From Endothia cerciana (taxonomy: Eukaryota > Ascomycota > Sordariomycetes > Diaporthales > Cryphonectriaceae): a DNA stretch of 64,000 bases. Made by a program: the position numbers and the translations under genes. Of the stretch, positions 44,565-55,058 are shown piece by piece (the stretch's first letter is position 1; every line of letters starts with the position of its first letter). Location: contig JALRMH010000021.1 in NCBI GenBank assembly GCA_026119935.1, positions 372,001-436,000 of the forward strand, written 5' to 3'. The notes under the pieces are model-generated. The model searched no databases. It was not told where the DNA came from and saw nothing but the letters and a program-made list of their open reading frames with translations.

Positions 44565-46394
44565 ATGCCGGCCACTGGTGAGGTGATAGGGCGGCTGCCC
44601 GTCGTTGCTGTGGTCTTAGGGGGCGTGCTTGCAGTTTATGTGGCGCTCACTGTGTTTACAACTTATTGGAGACTTCGAAACGTCCCAGGGCCATTTTGGG
44701 CAAAGTTTACTGATGCCCAGAGGATGTCTTGGGTTTTCACAAAGAAGGCTGAGACCATCCACCTTGATCTTCACCAGAAGTATGGCGAATTTGTTCGACT
44801 CGGACCAAACATGGTCTCACTGAGTGATCCCGCAGCGATACCAGAGCTGTATCCTATGCGTCCTGGTTTCATCAAGGTAAGCATCATTTCTGCAATCCTG
44901 CAAAACGATATAGTATCACTCGTTCACATTTGCAACTCAGAGTCTCTTCTATCGCGGTATCATGCCCTACATCAAAGGTGGCGCCATGCCTGCTGTGTTC
45001 ACAACTCAGGACGAGGTCATGCACAAAAAGCTCCGAACTCCGATCTCGAACCTCTACTCTACTTCGCACCTTTTGACCTTTGAGCACTTTGTCGATGAGG
45101 TGACCGGGATCTTCTTTGAGCAATTGGACAGCCGATTTGCCAAGACTGGTGCCACGCTGGATATTGGGCGTTGGCTCCAATTCTGGGCCTATGACCTTAT
45201 GGGCACTATGACATTCTCGAAACGCTATGGATTTCTAGAGAGTGGCAACGATATCAACGGTCTCATGGCTGGAGCCTGGGACTTCAACCTGAGTATTGGC
45301 CCAGTAAGTCTAATGACTCGGCTCTTCGCAAGAGATGAGCGGGACACAAGACTGATCCTCGAACCAGATGACACAATGGCCGCTCGCGGACAGAATCCTT
45401 TACAAGAGCCCTCTGGCTGATGTGCTGAAAAACCAAGTGGCCGCACCGATCTTGCGTATCGTGTCCCAGAACGTGGACGAACGTACAAAGAATGGTCTGG
45501 CCACAGCCAAGCAAGAGGGTAGCAAAGGCGACTTCCTATCCTATTTCATTCGCATCCAACAAGAAAACAAGGAGCTGCCCGATTGGTTAGTCGATCGAAT
45601 GGGGATTCATACAATAAGCAGAACCACAGCTGACTAGATGACCTTTTAGGGCGTGTCGAACCTGGACCTATTCCAATGTTATCGCTGGATCAGACTCGGT
45701 ATCCGCTGTGCTGCGCGAGCTGGTTTACCAACTGCTCGCAAACCCCGGGAGCCTCGCCAAATTGATAGCCGAACTACGCGCGGCTGATGCAGCAACGGGA
45801 TTGTCAAAGCCGTACCCCAAGTGGAACGAGGTCAAGGATCTGCCATACCTCGATGCATGCTTCCAAGAGGCATCACGCCTGCATCCACCATTCTGCCTGC
45901 CATTCGAGCGTGTGGTTCCGAAGGGTGGCGTCTTCCTACACGGCCGCTTCATCCCCGAAGGTACCTGCGTTGGAATGAACCCATATGTTGTCAATCGCCA
46001 CAAGCCCACCTTTGGTGATGACGTCGACAACTGGCGACCTGAACGCTTCATGGTTGATAGTGAGGCTGTGCGTCGGAAGCTCACAGACTCTATTATGACA
46101 GTAAGTGGCATTCAAATGGCTGAAAATGTAGACATTATCTTGCTAACGACATTAGTTTGGTGCTGGTCGGCGGGTTTGTGCTGGGAAATTCATCGCCATT
46201 ATGGAAATCAAGAAGATCGTGCCCGCCCTGTTCTTGAACTATCAGGTCAGTCGCACTCAAGTATCTGTTTGCTCCGTGGTATTCTAACATAGAAATAGAT
46301 CGAGCTGTTGGATCCTAGTAACTATTGGAAAGAAAGCTCGTATTTCTACAGACAGCATGGTATCTTGGGAAAGCTCAAGAGGCAAGAAATCTAG
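44565..46394 (+). CDS. Cytochrome P450 monooxygenase
   Basis: Membrane-anchored haem-thiolate enzyme, probably oxidising the polyketide product. Six exons: 44565-44876, 44941-45303, 45368-45585, 45650-46100, 46156-46245 and 46299-46394, giving 509 aa with all phases consistent. The N-terminal anchor lies at about residues 8-32 (VVAVVLGGVLAVYVALTVF), followed by the proline hinge NVPGPFWAK. The I-helix region TWTYSNVIAGSDS is at 302-314, ExxR as EASR at 371-374, and PERF in NWRPERF. The haem ligand is Cys 456 in FGAGRRVCAG, restored across the fourth intron. The style NVIAGSDS and the ending RQHGILGKLKRQ recall pisatin-demethylase-like P450s. AGSDS replaces the common A/GGxDT/S. It is divergent from the flavoenzyme gene. 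Confidence 0.9.
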
Positions 46395-46976
46395 GCGACT
46401 CGGGTCAAATAATGTCGCAAAATGGAATGTTTACGGGGGCGGTTCACAGTGGGCTAAGATATCTCCCGTACAGTGACTAGCACCGAAAAGGTTGTGGGAC
46501 AAAGGCCCAGATCAGAATACTCATCTAGACTTCAAATTGTTGATCCTGATAGTTGCCATTCGTCGTATGTCAAACTCTCCGTCCAACCTCATGTGATAAA
46601 TGAAGGCAATGGAACGCCACATGGACTTTCAGCAGATAGCGTGCCTTGTTGAAAGTGTAGTAAGCGTGATGAAAATTAAGAGTCCGGGATAACATCAAGA
46701 AGTCTGTTTTCATTACGTACTATCATATTAGACACTCTTGCGGTAAGATTCCTGCGAATATTTCCGAATAGCTCACAAGCCGGGCAACATGATTATAATC
46801 ACTCCATGCTGTCGGAAGCCACCATCCAGCCGTTCGTCGTGGCGTCGAGACCAAATTCGGAGGGTTGAGTAGCATGACCGAACTACGTGAACGTTCTCAG
46901 GAACTCAGGCGAGACCGCGTTAGCTTCGACGTGTTCAGGAAGCTCAAGCTATATCGTCGGTCGAGTATCTAAGTAC
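46395..46976. other. Intergenic, 3' flanks of convergent genes
   Basis: 582 bp between the stops of the P450 and the second transcription factor. Nothing recognisable is seen. Confidence 0.6.
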
Positions 46977-49346
46977 CTAGCAGCACCTACCGCCAGTTAC
47001 ACCCATCATATATGGGATAGTGTCTTCTGAGTCAAACCCAAACATTGTATCATCACTCATCACCGCGGGTAGCGTACCATAGCGCAGCAAGTCCGGCATG
47101 AGCTGCTCCTCACTGCCGAAGATGGCCCCCCGACCCTCACCCGCTCTCGCCAGCACAATGCTGACCGTCTCCGCTGCCTTCTTCGCCTCACGAGAGACCG
47201 CGCTCCTTCGCACCCAGACCATCCTGGCCTTTCTAAGGGCAGCTATAATTTCCTCCTCTCGACCCAGTGTCTGTCGTTTATGCAGCTGCGAGCATAGGAT
47301 CATCGTAGCCGTCAGGAACTGGTGATTCATAATCGACGACACCCGCCATCTCATCGTATGCAGTTGACCGCCTGGGCAGGTCTCCTTGTCTAGTACATCT
47401 TGCAGCTCAAGCGAGCCGAGGGAGGCGTTGATGCAGACTTGGCGTGAGTAGGCGTACGAATCGACTGCAGTATTTGACGGAGCCGGCTCTAGAAGGAGAT
47501 ACCGCCGGTGTAGCATGATCTGGCCTTTGTAGAAGAGGTGACGGAGGAAAAGGCGGGATAAAATGGTTTGGGCGGAGTCCATGACGCTGGCTGCCATTGA
47601 TTTCATCCTCAATGGTTGTGGAATACTGGCTTCTGCATGCTTCAATATGGCATCGATACGCATAATCTCTGTATACTCGCGTGGCTTGACATCTGTTGAC
47701 AAGGTGGAGATGGTGCCGAGGACCGTCAATAATCTTCGTCGTGCGATGAGCCCAAGTGTCGTGGTAACTTCATTCTCTGGTCGCGCCATGGGCAGCTTTT
47801 TAGTATTCTCGTCTAGGTCTGTGTCGTTTAGATTGCGAGGCTCAGCTGTGTCGTATTGCTGGTCGGATATCATACAAGGCATCCCCATCTGACCGGAGAT
47901 GAGAATATCACCCAACAAGACCGTAGACCACATCCTGCGTCGCATCTCACTCTGTAGTGGTGAGATGTGCGGAAAGTGACTCGGGTCACGGTGGTAGCCC
48001 ATACGTCGGGCGAGGCTAACTGCAAGGCCGTGCAGGAACCAGGTGTCTTTGTAGGCGTCAGACCGCATGATGAATTCGATATAGACGTAGTTGTGCATCG
48101 TTTCTAGGACATATGAACCAGGGTTGGTGTACTCGCCCAGTATCAGGCATTGTGCGACTCTCAAGCGGTAAAGCCCAACCTGCAGACCTTGCTGCTGGTC
48201 TGCCTCCACACCGGGGCCACAGTCAGATGCGTCCGAGGCCAGAAGAGCAAGGCACATCATGCTGAAGAGGAGGCCCAGCCAGATGATAGGGGTTCCAACT
48301 GGGCTGGTCCAGAACGTCTCATACTGTACTCTGTGTTAATCTGACGATCACTCTGGCTGCCCTGGGATAGGTCTTACCTCGCGCAGAAATGTTGGCCCAT
48401 GGGCAGCAGCTAGATGATGAAAGCCGAGTCAGTTCTGCCAACCAAACCCAGGGCAGAAGGCTCACAGACAAGAAGCTACTAGATCCACACGGTTGAAGAA
48501 ACGCGAGATGTACCTGTCCACCACAGCCTTCTGTGGCAGAGAAGCCAAGATGTCGGCCCGTGAGCTGGGCCTGGGACATCCATATAGGAGCAGCGCATGC
48601 TTGACGTCAGGGTTGTCCAAGCTATCGTTGAAGCCCCCATGATCCTCCGCGGCTCCCGGAGGGGTAGTGGCTAGCCTGATGTTTTCTTCGCGGTCAAAGT
48701 GGAGCTTTAACTCGGCAATACTGTCCAGGATCGCGGCCCAGTGGTCGCTGACAACATAGTGAGCTTCTGAGCCACTGACCCTCATGCTACCGGCATCGGA
48801 CCGCCCGTCGATTGATGCTGTGGACTGCCTTGCGGTTTCATCCGGCCTGCTAGCACCGCTCGAAACGGAATTGGAAGGTGATGCCGCAACAGGGTCTCGG
48901 CTCACGGTCTCCAGCCTGATCTGATGTTCCGGGTCGGGCCCAGACGCAAGGGACTTGACCAACTGCTCAAGGTGAACGATGCGGTCATGCAGGCTAGGCA
49001 TGGCCGGAGCTGGCTGTACGGAAGGCAGTGCCACACCGTTATTCTCGGCATAAACACAAATATGGCCTCGTAAGAGGCATCCGGTACAAGAGGGTTGCTG
49101 GCGATCACACCGCAGCCTGACGTCAAGAGTAGGTGTCAGTCTGAGGGACCAGCTCATAGCAGGGCTGCGGACTTACTTGCGCCGTCGACAGAGATTGCAC
49201 GAGAGCTGGGGCTTGTCTCGTCGACGCCTCAGAGGCGGCCGTAGGCGTGGGATGGAGTCCGGCCTTCCTCCATGATCATGCTTGCTGGGCTCGTCGGTTG
49301 AGACTGACGTCTCCGTGAGCGTTGTCGGCGGTTCATCCGTCGCCAT
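46977..49346 (-). CDS. Zn2Cys6 transcription factor with fungal_trans domain
   Basis: Nuclear regulator of about 731 aa. Exons: 49346-49177, 49116-48470, 48409-48378 and 48323-46977. The zinc cluster spans the first splice: CNLCRRRK|LRCDRQQPSCTGC, with Cys at 50, 53, 60, 67, 70 and 77. A short coiled-coil dimerisation segment follows (HDRIVHLEQLVKSLAS). The middle-homology region has PQKAVVDRYISRFF, HGPTFLRE|YETFW, LHGLAVSLARRMGYHRDP and SEMRRRMWSTVLLGD, which are classic fungal_trans signatures. The third exon is only 32 nt. It differs in family from the AfoA-type regulator at 23.5 kb. Being the last gene before housekeeping loci, it may be a second pathway regulator or simply mark the border. 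Confidence 0.87.
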
Positions 49347-50111
49347 GGTGGTGGAGCCCAATGATGTGCAACCCATTAGTAAATTAGCGATGTACTGGAA
49401 CTACGACTTGGCGTCTTCCAATAGAGTTCTGGTTCTGATGTCCCATTGGAGTCTTAAAAAGTTGGTCCATGGCTTTCACCACTGCGGAGAGGAACGTAGT
49501 GGTACATAAGTCACTGACGACGGTGCATTTGCAACTTGACCATCCGGACATAGTTCTACGCTGCATTTCTCGATGTGTTGTCCTCGTCGCGCCCCGAGCT
49601 GACTCCCGACCATCCGATCCTCCGCCGCCTAATGTCCGGTGTCCGGCTAGAGACACGCACGGTTCGCGAAAAACTTCACCACAGCAGACGTGTTCATGAG
49701 CCTTCGTGGCGCTGAACGCATCTCGATCATTTCCTCCTCCCATTTCTTGTACATAATGTCTGTAAGCCACCGCACCCTCCCACTCAAGTCGCATGCCTGG
49801 GCCTCACCAATCGAACCCTAGATACGTCCTTGCTAGCACCACGCCTGACGTCACTGCCACCACGACGTGCTACCAGAAGCAGGATTATGATATTAAATAT
49901 GACGGCCCGCGTGGGGAGTTTGCGAAGGAGTCATATGTGCGTGACCTAGTGCAGTAGAACGATTGGGGAACTGCCTTGAAGATTCGCGAGATATAAGAGA
50001 GCGACGCGCACTGCCACTGTGGCGTGACATGCAGATAGCCTCTCTCAATACCCGCACTACTCTCTCCTACATAATAAGACCCATCAATTCTTCGTGGCCA
50101 TATCGGCGATC
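49347..50111. other. Intergenic, divergent promoters
   Basis: 765 bp between the divergent starts of the transcription factor and the small repeat protein. Several CCG triplets occur around 49540-49640. No gene is recognised. Confidence 0.55.
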
Positions 50112-50408
50112 ATGTCTCCAGCCAAAGGCAAGCCAAATCCGCGCCCAGAGGATCTATTATTTCCATCTCAAAACACCGTGCTGGAAGAAAGCACTAAATT
50201 AGATCCAGCCAAAGCCACCACGGCAGCCGGCGATGCCCTTGAGAAGGCCGAGGCAAAGAAAGAGAGTGGCCCCACCGCTACCGAAGGATTCAAAGGAAAA
50301 GAGGCTTTGGATGAGGCTATTGGCGACGCTGGCGGAGACGATCCGGAGGCCACGTCTGCGGCTGACGATCCGCTCGAGAAGGCTGAGGCAAGGAAGGAGT
50401 CCAGCTGA
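50112..50408 (+). CDS. Small charged repeat protein, unknown function
   Basis: 98 aa from the ATG at 50112 (the frame is open a little further upstream but without ATG). It is Ala, Glu, Lys and Asp-rich, very hydrophilic and likely disordered, with no signal peptide or Cys. Two copies of a short unit occur: GDALEKAEAKKES near the middle and DDPLEKAEARKES at the end, separated by GFKGKEALDEAIGDAGGDD. This resembles hydrophilin-like or stress-related fungal proteins in composition only. I do not recognise the family. Internal repeats and biased frame argue for a real gene. Confidence 0.55.
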   Translation: MSPAKGKPNPRPEDLLFPSQNTVLEESTKLDPAKATTAAGDALEKAEAKKESGPTATEGFKGKEALDEAIGDAGGDDPEATSAADDPLEKAEARKESS

Positions 50409-51371
50409 ATTTTGCAGGCGAGCTCAGAGACAAGGACAACCATATGCTCTGGGGCTCTCTCTATCTCACACAAGAGGATGCCGGCAGCATTTCATGGAGG
50501 AATTGAACTCTAGGCACATAGGCGCTGGGCCAGGGAAATTCCCATCGAAGGGCCAAACAGAACTGCTAGCAATAAGCTGGAGAAGACAGGATTTTAGTTC
50601 CTATGAAAACAGGCTCTTGCATTGTCCAATGCTTAACTACTGCATTATTAAGCGCTTCTATTGCTTGCTATTCCTCGCTGGAAAAATCTCGCGGTACTAG
50701 GTGGCCACCTACTCAGCACCAAGCTTCTGTACTCCCTGAGCTGGGTCAACCTGCGTATTTCGCACAGCGTTGAGGGCCTTCTCGAGGCCAGAAAGCTGCG
50801 CAGTGAGCCGTTGATACTCTGCATGGGATCCGACGGTGTTTTTGCAGGCCCTGATAGACTATTGCAAGAAGGACACACCGGCTACGAAGTCGAAAGAACC
50901 AAAGGCCAGCGTGGCCATCGTAACGTAATTCCGAATACCGAGGGGCTATGGTGAAACAGACGATTTGGAGGAATCGAGAATGTAGTCAGAATCCGCTACT
51001 GAAGCCTCTCTAATCCAGGACAAAATCAGCCTGTGAGCCCCTTCGCATTTTGCATCTGGCGGAGGGGGGAGGGGCCCAGCCGTGCCACCAGCCGTCAGGG
51101 CCCAACTAATTAGTGGCTGTTCTTGGTAAGCGCTACTAGCCAAGATGCGTATCCATATAGGTGGTCAGAAAGCGACTGTCAAGTAGGATTTTGGTTATGC
51201 GGGCCGCGAAAATCACAGCCCACAGCCAGTAGCTAGCCCTTGAGAAGGCAAACCCGGCCGAGGTACGAGTCGGCCCAGCGAGTCCAACCAAGCGCCTAGC
51301 TTGTGTACCGCCGGCTGCTTTCAATATCATGTATCGACGCGCATAGCCAGATATCATACATCATCCCCCAC
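50409..51371. other. Intergenic, no recognisable gene
   Basis: About 960 bp between convergent genes. Short open frames here carry no motif. It is probably 3' flanking sequence. Confidence 0.55.
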
Positions 51372-52830
51372 CTACGCGTCAACGGGCCTCTGCGTCTCCG
51401 TGGCCTTCGCTTCCTCTGCCTTCACTTGTTCTCCCTCTGCGGCTACGACCTTTTCTTCCTCTGCGGCCACGGCCTGCTCCGCCTTACCAGCACCCCGGGC
51501 CCGCTGCTTCGCCAGCTTCGCCGCCCTCTTTTGCTCCTCCGCGATCCTCTCTTTCTCCTTCTCCACCTTCACCAATTCCTTATCCGCCTTGATCTGCTTG
51601 ATCCTCTGCTCCCTCCTCTGCCTCTTCGCCCTGAATCGCGCCTTCCTTCCACCAAGTTTCCACGGTGGCGTGTACATCGTTCTGCTCGCCAGCCGTCCGA
51701 TAGCCGCGTTGCTTTCCGAGTATGCGTAGCTGCGCGGATTAAGGTGTAGAACCTTGGTGCGCCGCCGCTCGAGCCAGCGCTTCTGAATGAAGGCTAGAGG
51801 CATGACGAATTTCTTCTTCTTGGAGCGTGTGTGCTGCTGTCCGGACGTGGGCGCGACCTCGCGAGCTGCTGCAACCTGAGCTGCGAAGGTGTCCGCGGAG
51901 ATTGTCTCGTCGCCAGCGGCCGCTATGGGCAGCACAGTTGTTCGGGGAGCCGCTGCAGCTGCAGGCTGAGCGTTTGTCTCTCCGCTACCAGCTGTAGCGG
52001 GAGGTAACCCCTTGCCCTCTTTGTTCGCCTCCCTCGGCGCATTCGCCGCAGCAGCAGCCTGGTGCGCCTCAGCCAACTCCCTTGCCTTATCCCTCGACCA
52101 CAAGTTTCGCTGTAACTTTTCGATATTATATAGGCCACCCTTCCGTAGCACGCGTGTGGGGATGCCACTGGGCGACATTGCATCGCTGGGCCCCTTCGAA
52201 GGCTTGCGCACGTGGGCGACCATACCCAATTTCCTGCGCCTTGGCTCGTTCCTCGGGTAGGGGAGCGTGTCCTCCTTGTTGAAGGCGACGCCGATGTATT
52301 GGCGGTCAGGGTGCAGCTCCGGGTCGCGATAGTACTTCACGTAGCCCGCCACCGTGGCGTGGATCGTATGGTCGCGCCCCCGCATGGCGTTCTCGCCTGG
52401 GTGCCAGATCGTGCCGCGCTGCTTGAAGATTATGTTACCGGGGATGACGTATTGGTCTAGAAGTTGAGAAGCGGTGTTGTCAGCTTGGCTGGGTCGTGTC
52501 GTGCGCGGTTTCAACGCGCGCGATCAGGTCATGAACAAGAGCTGCCGCGTATGAGGGTGCATTGGTAGTAGCCGGGGACATACCGCCGGTCTTCTTCGCA
52601 CCCAGCTTCTTGGGTAGCGTCTTTTTGTTCGGTATCCTGTAAGCTCCCTGCGACTTGACACTGGCATACCTCCTCCCCTCGACCACTGCATTTCCATCTG
52701 CTGATCGTGTCGGTATCGGTATTGAGGGTATTGCGGGTCTTGTTGGCAGTGTGAAAGCCGCCGGGTACGGCCTGTATCCGCAATTAATGACAGCGGCCTG
52801 TAATGGCCGCTGCAATCGGGGAAGCCGCAT
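51372..52830 (-). CDS. MRP7: Mitochondrial large-subunit ribosomal protein bL27m
   Basis: Component of the mitochondrial 54S subunit near the peptidyl-transferase centre. Exons: 52830-52584 and 52456-51372, 443 aa. An Arg-rich, acid-free N terminus (MRLPRLQRPLQAAVINCGYR) is a mitochondrial presequence. The bL27 core follows: KKLGAKKTG|DQYVIPGNIIF, KQRGTIWHPGENAMRGRDHT and ATVAGYVKYY. After the core comes a fungal extension including a middle Ala-rich stretch, the KFVMPLAFIQKRWLERRR block and a C-terminal charged coiled-coil tail rich in Glu, Lys and Ala (about 370-440). Large extensions are normal for the fungal family (yeast Mrp7 is also long). It is divergent from LCL2. Confidence 0.93.
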
Positions 52831-53135
52831 CGTTTCGAGGTCTGTTCGCGAGCTCCGTCCCGGAAAAGGCGCTGCTCGTATGCTGGTGTTCGTGACGAGC
52901 TACGAGAAAAATGTCGTTGACCTAGCATTGAATGCTGAGTCAGCGAGGCGATAACGATAAGAGCTCAGGGATGTGAACCGCGGCGCCGTGGATCTGGCCA
53001 ACTTGTACGTGCCAGGGGATGACGGCCTTTTGAACAAGTTACACTCTAGAGCAGATACCTTGTGTTGCTCGCAACTCATCGTCGATCTCAACCTTTTTCA
53101 TATCTCCCTTGTAAACACGATTTCTCAAGGGCGAA

Positions 53136-53575
53136 ATGCATTTTCCACTTTCCCTCTCGCTCCTCTTCTCCCTTTTGGGCCTCGCAAGCGCGCAATTCAA
53201 CCTCTTTGAGCAGATGTTTGGTGGTGGTGGCGGCGGCGGCGGCCAGCAGCAGCACCACCAGCAGCAGAACGTCCCCTCGGACTCCTCATTTTATAGGTCA
53301 CAAGTCGACAGAGGTACTTGATGCAACCCCCCCCCCCCCCCGAGTCCCGTCCGTGCTACGCTGGCGCTGACTGGAAAACAGCATTTTGCAGCAACTACCT
53401 GTGCCCCGACACCCTCGCCTGCGTCCACTTCCCACACCACTGCCCCTGCGCCTGGCCCAGCCACGAGGACAAGTTCGAGCTTGCCGACGGACAGCGGATT
53501 TGTGTGTCAAAGGGCGGGTTCAAGGAAGGAGAGGCGGCTCGAAAAGTTGAGCTGGCAAGGAAGGGGTTCCTGTGA
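53136..53575 (+). CDS. LCL2: Long chronological lifespan protein 2 (LCL2)
   Basis: Small secretory-pathway protein linked in yeast to lifespan and ER-associated degradation. Exons: 53136-53313 and 53382-53575, 123 aa. The signal peptide is MHFPLSLSLLFSLLGLASA. A low-complexity Gly, Gln and His stretch follows. The conserved Cys-rich core is FCSNYLCPDTLACVHFPHHC, then PCAWPSHEDKFELADGQRIC and VSKGGFKEGEAARKVELA. The intron holds a 15-nt C run (53327-53341); the splice AGA-G|GTACTT ... AACAG|CA restores the frame. The usual family segment before the first core Cys is shorter here. Confidence 0.92.
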
Positions 53576-54191
53576 GGACTCTTGGAACGACATAAGGCAC
53601 GGATAGAGTGCATTGCAAGGTAACCTGTTAGACGTACTCTGCTGGAAAGGTGCTGTAGAGCAATCAAGAGGGTCGTGGGTGCAAGCACTGTTGTTAAAAT
53701 AGAACTCACTATCCTCGCCATGCACGAAGATGCTGGAGTATATTATTCCCTTCTTGTTAGCACTCGACCCGACGCATTACGATCGCCTCAGTGGCTGCGT
53801 TGATTCGTCATGACGGTAAAACGCTTGTGATCATGAAATGTAAAGGCTCAAATCGGTGCCATTGCCTGTATAGGCTACAAGCCTCGCGACGACTACAGGT
53901 ATCTTCCCGCTTGACCTCCCGAGTCCCAACATGTTTCGCATCGTTTATGTGCTTAAGCATATGGTCATTGCCATCCTGGCATCCGCGATCTCATCGTATT
54001 CTCCTACCCCCCAAGCAACGCACAAAGACGACATTTCCAACCTGGTGACGCCCATCCGCCTTTCGCCATAAGGACGACCTCGAATGATACGGTTGCTAGA
54101 GAAAAGAGACCCTGATTGCGTAGTCCCACCAACATGTCTTGTTACTGTATGTAGCCCGGTTCCTCGACTCTCTTCGCTAAGACCTGGGCCT
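53576..54191. other. Intergenic, 3' flanks of convergent genes
   Basis: 616 bp between LCL2 and the phosphatase inhibitor. Nothing recognisable is seen. Confidence 0.6.
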
Positions 54192-55058
54192 CTAGGTCGA
54201 CATGCCATTAATCCCAGCCGGCAGTGGAGGCACAGGAGGCACAGCACTGCCGTTCCCCTCCTGCTCGTCACCATCCTCCTCATCAACCAGCTCGTCCAGG
54301 TCCTCGGGGTGACCCAGGAACTGCGTGACCTCTTTCATCTCGTAGTGCTTCTTCCGCATCTCCTCAAAACGGCGGTGCTTCTCCCGCTCCTCGGGTGACA
54401 GGCCCATCTGCCCCTCGTCATCGACAACGTGCACGCGACTGCCGCTGCCGCTGTGCTTGCGCTTGCTGTTGGCCAGTTCAACCTCGTCGAGTGGGATCTC
54501 GGGGACGGCCTCCTCAGGCTCGCCGAGCGACATCACGGGGATCTCGTCCTCGTTCTGGCCCTTTGCCGTCTTGCCCTTGCCGCGGGCGCCACCGCTGCCG
54601 CCCGCCGGCTCGTCCTCGTCGCTCGGGTCCTCGGCGGGGTCGTAGTGCTTCGCGTACGGCGTCTTGGGCTCCGTGATCTTCATCGTACTCGTGCGCTCCT
54701 GCTCGGTCAGGTACAGGTTCGCCTCGTCCCACTTGATGCGCGGATCGCCCTCCTCGTTAGGGTCGGCGACGGAGGGCGTGTGGGAGCTCTGCCGGCGTGA
54801 GCCGGCCGGGCGGCTGCCCGCGGTCGAGGAGGAGCGCCGGTGGCCCGCGTTGATCTTGGTGTTCTCGATGGTGACCTCCTTCTCGAACACGGAGTGCTCG
54901 GGAGATGCGCTGTTGGCGGCTGGGGGGAAGCTGCTGGGCGCGGTGGGAGAGATGGGAGGCGAGCGCTGAAAGGAGTTCTTGAGGATGCCCTTGGGCCGTT
55001 TGGCGTCGGGTGGTGGTGGCGAATGGGGAATTGGGCTTGTGCTCTCGACTGTTGCCAT
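54192..55058 (-). CDS. GLC8: Protein phosphatase inhibitor 2 (GLC8-like)
   Basis: Intronless 288-aa regulator of type 1 protein phosphatase (Glc7/PP1). Motifs: KGILKN near residue 23 (PP1-binding), IKWDEANLYLTEQERTSTM near 108 and KITEPKTPY near 127 (phosphorylation site region with Thr-Pro), then FEEMRKKHYEMKEV near 232. The acidic, disordered intervening sequence and the Pro-rich tail are typical. Pro- and Ser-rich stretches extend the N terminus beyond the animal protein. Housekeeping gene; its 5' flank is the long empty stretch to 58.5 kb. Confidence 0.92.
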   Translation of the reverse strand: MATVESTSPIPHSPPPPDAKRPKGILKNSFQRSPPISPTAPSSFPPAANSASPEHSVFEKEVTIENTKINAGHRRSSSTAGSRPAGSRRQSSHTPSVADPNEEGDPRIKWDEANLYLTEQERTSTMKITEPKTPYAKHYDPAEDPSDEDEPAGGSGGARGKGKTAKGQNEDEIPVMSLGEPEEAVPEIPLDEVELANSKRKHSGSGSRVHVVDDEGQMGLSPEEREKHRRFEEMRKKHYEMKEVTQFLGHPEDLDELVDEEDGDEQEGNGSAVPPVPPLPAGINGMST

